Of a stretch of DNA of 36,247 nt, positions 35,801-36,247 are shown piece by piece (position 1 is the stretch's first letter; every line of letters begins with the position of its first letter). Origin of the DNA: Cupriavidus numazuensis (lineage in GTDB: Bacteria > Pseudomonadota > Gammaproteobacteria > Burkholderiales > Burkholderiaceae). The stretch is from assembly GCF_905397435.1 (NCBI RefSeq), contig NZ_CAJPVI010000073.1:1-36247 (forward strand), read 5' to 3'. The position numbers and the translations under genes were made by a program. Under the pieces are notes generated by a model, which was not told where the DNA came from, did not search any database, and saw only the letters and a list, made by a program, of their open reading frames with translations.

Positions 35801-36106
35801 ATGAGCGCGGACTGGCGCGAACGATGGCATCTCGAGGCGAAAACATCGACACCTGAAGCCGCAGAGCGCGACCCGGCGTGGCTGAACCAGTCCATTCATC
35901 GCGACGACCGAAAAATGGTGATGGAAGCCATCGACCGCGCGACACGGAGCAAGTCGGTGCTCGAGCTCGAGCATCGCGTCGAGCGTCGGGACGGCACAAC
36001 CGGCCGGGTTTTTTCCCGCGCGATCCCGGTGCTCGACGAATCCGGCGAGATCGTCGAATGGATCGGCACGGCGGCCGAGGTCAAGCCGACAGGACAAGGG
36101 GAATAG
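32798..36106 (+). CDS. Hybrid histidine kinase PAS-GAF-HisKA-HATPase-REC-GAF-PAS
   Basis: A 1102-residue cytoplasmic kinase with no membrane segment. Order: PAS-like sensor (about 16-152, starting FDWSTTPLGPREHWP), GAF (about 160-325), HisKA with H351 (NVSHEFRTPL), HATPase (about 450-565, with DTGTGIP and GSGIGLALVKEL), receiver (about 630-745) with phosphoacceptor D680 (VDIMMPGMDG) and the DYLVKPF lysine, a coiled coil, a second GAF (about 810-975) and a final PAS (about 990-1100) ending EWIGTAAEVK. Proteins of this family often continue into a second kinase core after that PAS; here the frame ends and the remaining 141 bp show none. The 8-nt overlap with CheBR implies coupled translation and a joint pathway. 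The signal and output are unknown. Confidence 0.9.
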   Translation: MPDALINGGEMGARTREFDWSTTPLGPREHWPQSLKTAVSIMLGCQYPLLIWWGADLIHFYNDAYLPVLGKRHPGALGRPAPEVWAEAWPLVGPQADAVMQEGRSYWNEELLIVMTRNGYPEEVFMTFSYGPIMDDDGRVGGVFCACTEETPRVLGRRRLATLQALADRSNQAKADVDACKVAAAELSRNASDLPFALLYLLSDDGWSLHLAGHSGLEADTPASPSTIDLDTIDAPWPFREAMEAGKAVAVDDLMARFGPLPGGPWPEPTQQALVLPMSRAGQQRLAGFLIAGVSPRLPLDEDYRAFLDLVAAQSATAIANARAYEAERQRAEALAEIDRTKTLFFANVSHEFRTPLTLMLGPLEAVLHNAEPLSPPLREDIEIAHRNALRLLKLVNTLLDFSRIESGRAQASFEPVDVATFSAELASNFRSAIERAGMRLVIDCPPLAEAVWIDRDMWEKIVLNLLSNAFKFTFDGQITVRVFPESSDRLVLTVSDTGTGIPAAELPRLFERFHRIRGARARSHEGSGIGLALVKELVNLHGGTINVSTVPDQGTTFEVRIPVGASRLVGHATLADSPRQNTAIGAGPFVEEALRWLPDNAVPDTRAADDHGQAVPGHAVNCQENSGRRASILVADDNADMRDYVKRLLADDYDVETVQDGDSALRFALAHPPDIAIVDIMMPGMDGLELLRAMRADSRTRHIPMILLSARAGEESKVEGLDAGADDYLVKPFAARELRSRVKAHVTLAEERRRATAALNARLGELQRANSDIRDARRATLNVLEDVVEARSRAEQLYGELCEQNRWTIGQREALEAAVNGEPLATSLGILTRVAVASLGEGTRAAFYLADETGKVLHHIVGMSADYAAAVDAFAIGPESLACGLATHTGEAVITVDVHSDPRWEPWRWLADRFGYRGCWSFPVDSAAGKFIGSLALYHPEPRDVTSRNCELAALLTSTASIVISRHKEAEKRKLAETAFRRTEHPLRARVPGSFDRVYRMSADWRERWHLEAKTSTPEAAERDPAWLNQSIHRDDRKMVMEAIDRATRSKSVLELEHRVERRDGTTGRVFSRAIPVLDESGEIVEWIGTAAEVKPTGQGE

Positions 36107-36180
36107 CTGGAAGCGGACATTCTGGGTGACATGTTGTGACCGCATTCTTGGCACCTGTGGCCTGGTGTTGCGCTGGGCTT

Positions 36181-36247
36181 TTCCCGCCTTGTTGTATTTC
36201 AGCGGGAAGGCGGCCCGAGTTTTCGACAGGCCCCCACTTTTTTTGGC
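36181..36247 (+). terminator. Possible terminator region after the kinase gene
   Basis: TTCCCGC (36181-36187) and GCGGGAA (36202-36208) make a 7-bp dyad with a 14-nt loop, and a run of seven T lies at 36238-36244 at the window edge. The T-run is 30 nt from the dyad, so the terminator may be incomplete or formed with sequence beyond the window. Confidence 0.35.

Overview
The window reads as GC-rich chromosome or chromid DNA from a beta-proteobacterium, most likely Burkholderiaceae of the Cupriavidus/Ralstonia type. The grounds are the order of the phenol hydroxylase operon with its divergent DmpR/MopR-type regulator, the codon use, and the high density of large signalling proteins. No rRNA, tRNA, CRISPR array, insertion sequence or phage gene was seen. 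Assignments rest on motif reading only; no database search was run.

Layout. (1) 1-629: non-coding DNA with a strong hairpin and short repeats. (2) 630-6482: an RcsB-like response regulator followed by a complete chaperone-usher fimbrial cluster (pilin, periplasmic chaperone, outer-membrane usher, two-domain tip adhesin). (3) 6499-14138: a phenol degradation unit. A sigma-54-dependent phenol sensor-activator on the minus strand faces a seven-gene plus-strand operon, dmpKLMNOP plus catechol 1,2-dioxygenase (catA). A -24/-12 promoter and candidate upstream activator sites lie in the gap. Phenol would be hydroxylated to catechol by the multicomponent diiron enzyme and then opened by ortho cleavage. 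(4) 14398-16418: two small unknown proteins and a KefB-like antiporter membrane domain with no C-terminal RCK domain. (5) 16491-21019, minus strand: a REC-AraC regulator translationally coupled to a 7TMR-DISM hybrid histidine kinase, and a second, paralogous REC-AraC regulator. (6) 21398-29497: a giant 2699-residue autotransporter with an ESPR signal peptide, a 61-residue repeat module, Gly-rich segments, a 301-residue (903 bp) near-identical tandem repeat and a C-terminal beta-barrel. (7) 29734-36106: a CheB-CheR-PAS-GAF fusion without a kinase, overlapping by 8 nt a large hybrid histidine kinase that carries extra GAF and PAS domains after its receiver.

How the parts fit. Two surface-adhesion systems (fimbriae and the giant autotransporter) sit beside dedicated two-component regulators. 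The autotransporter is flanked by two signalling modules, one divergent and one downstream in the same direction, which suggests regulated attachment or biofilm formation; this link is inference from position. The phenol unit is a self-contained catabolic module. The most noteworthy material is the autotransporter with its exact repeat architecture and the signalling genes around it, including the split CheBR/kinase pair.
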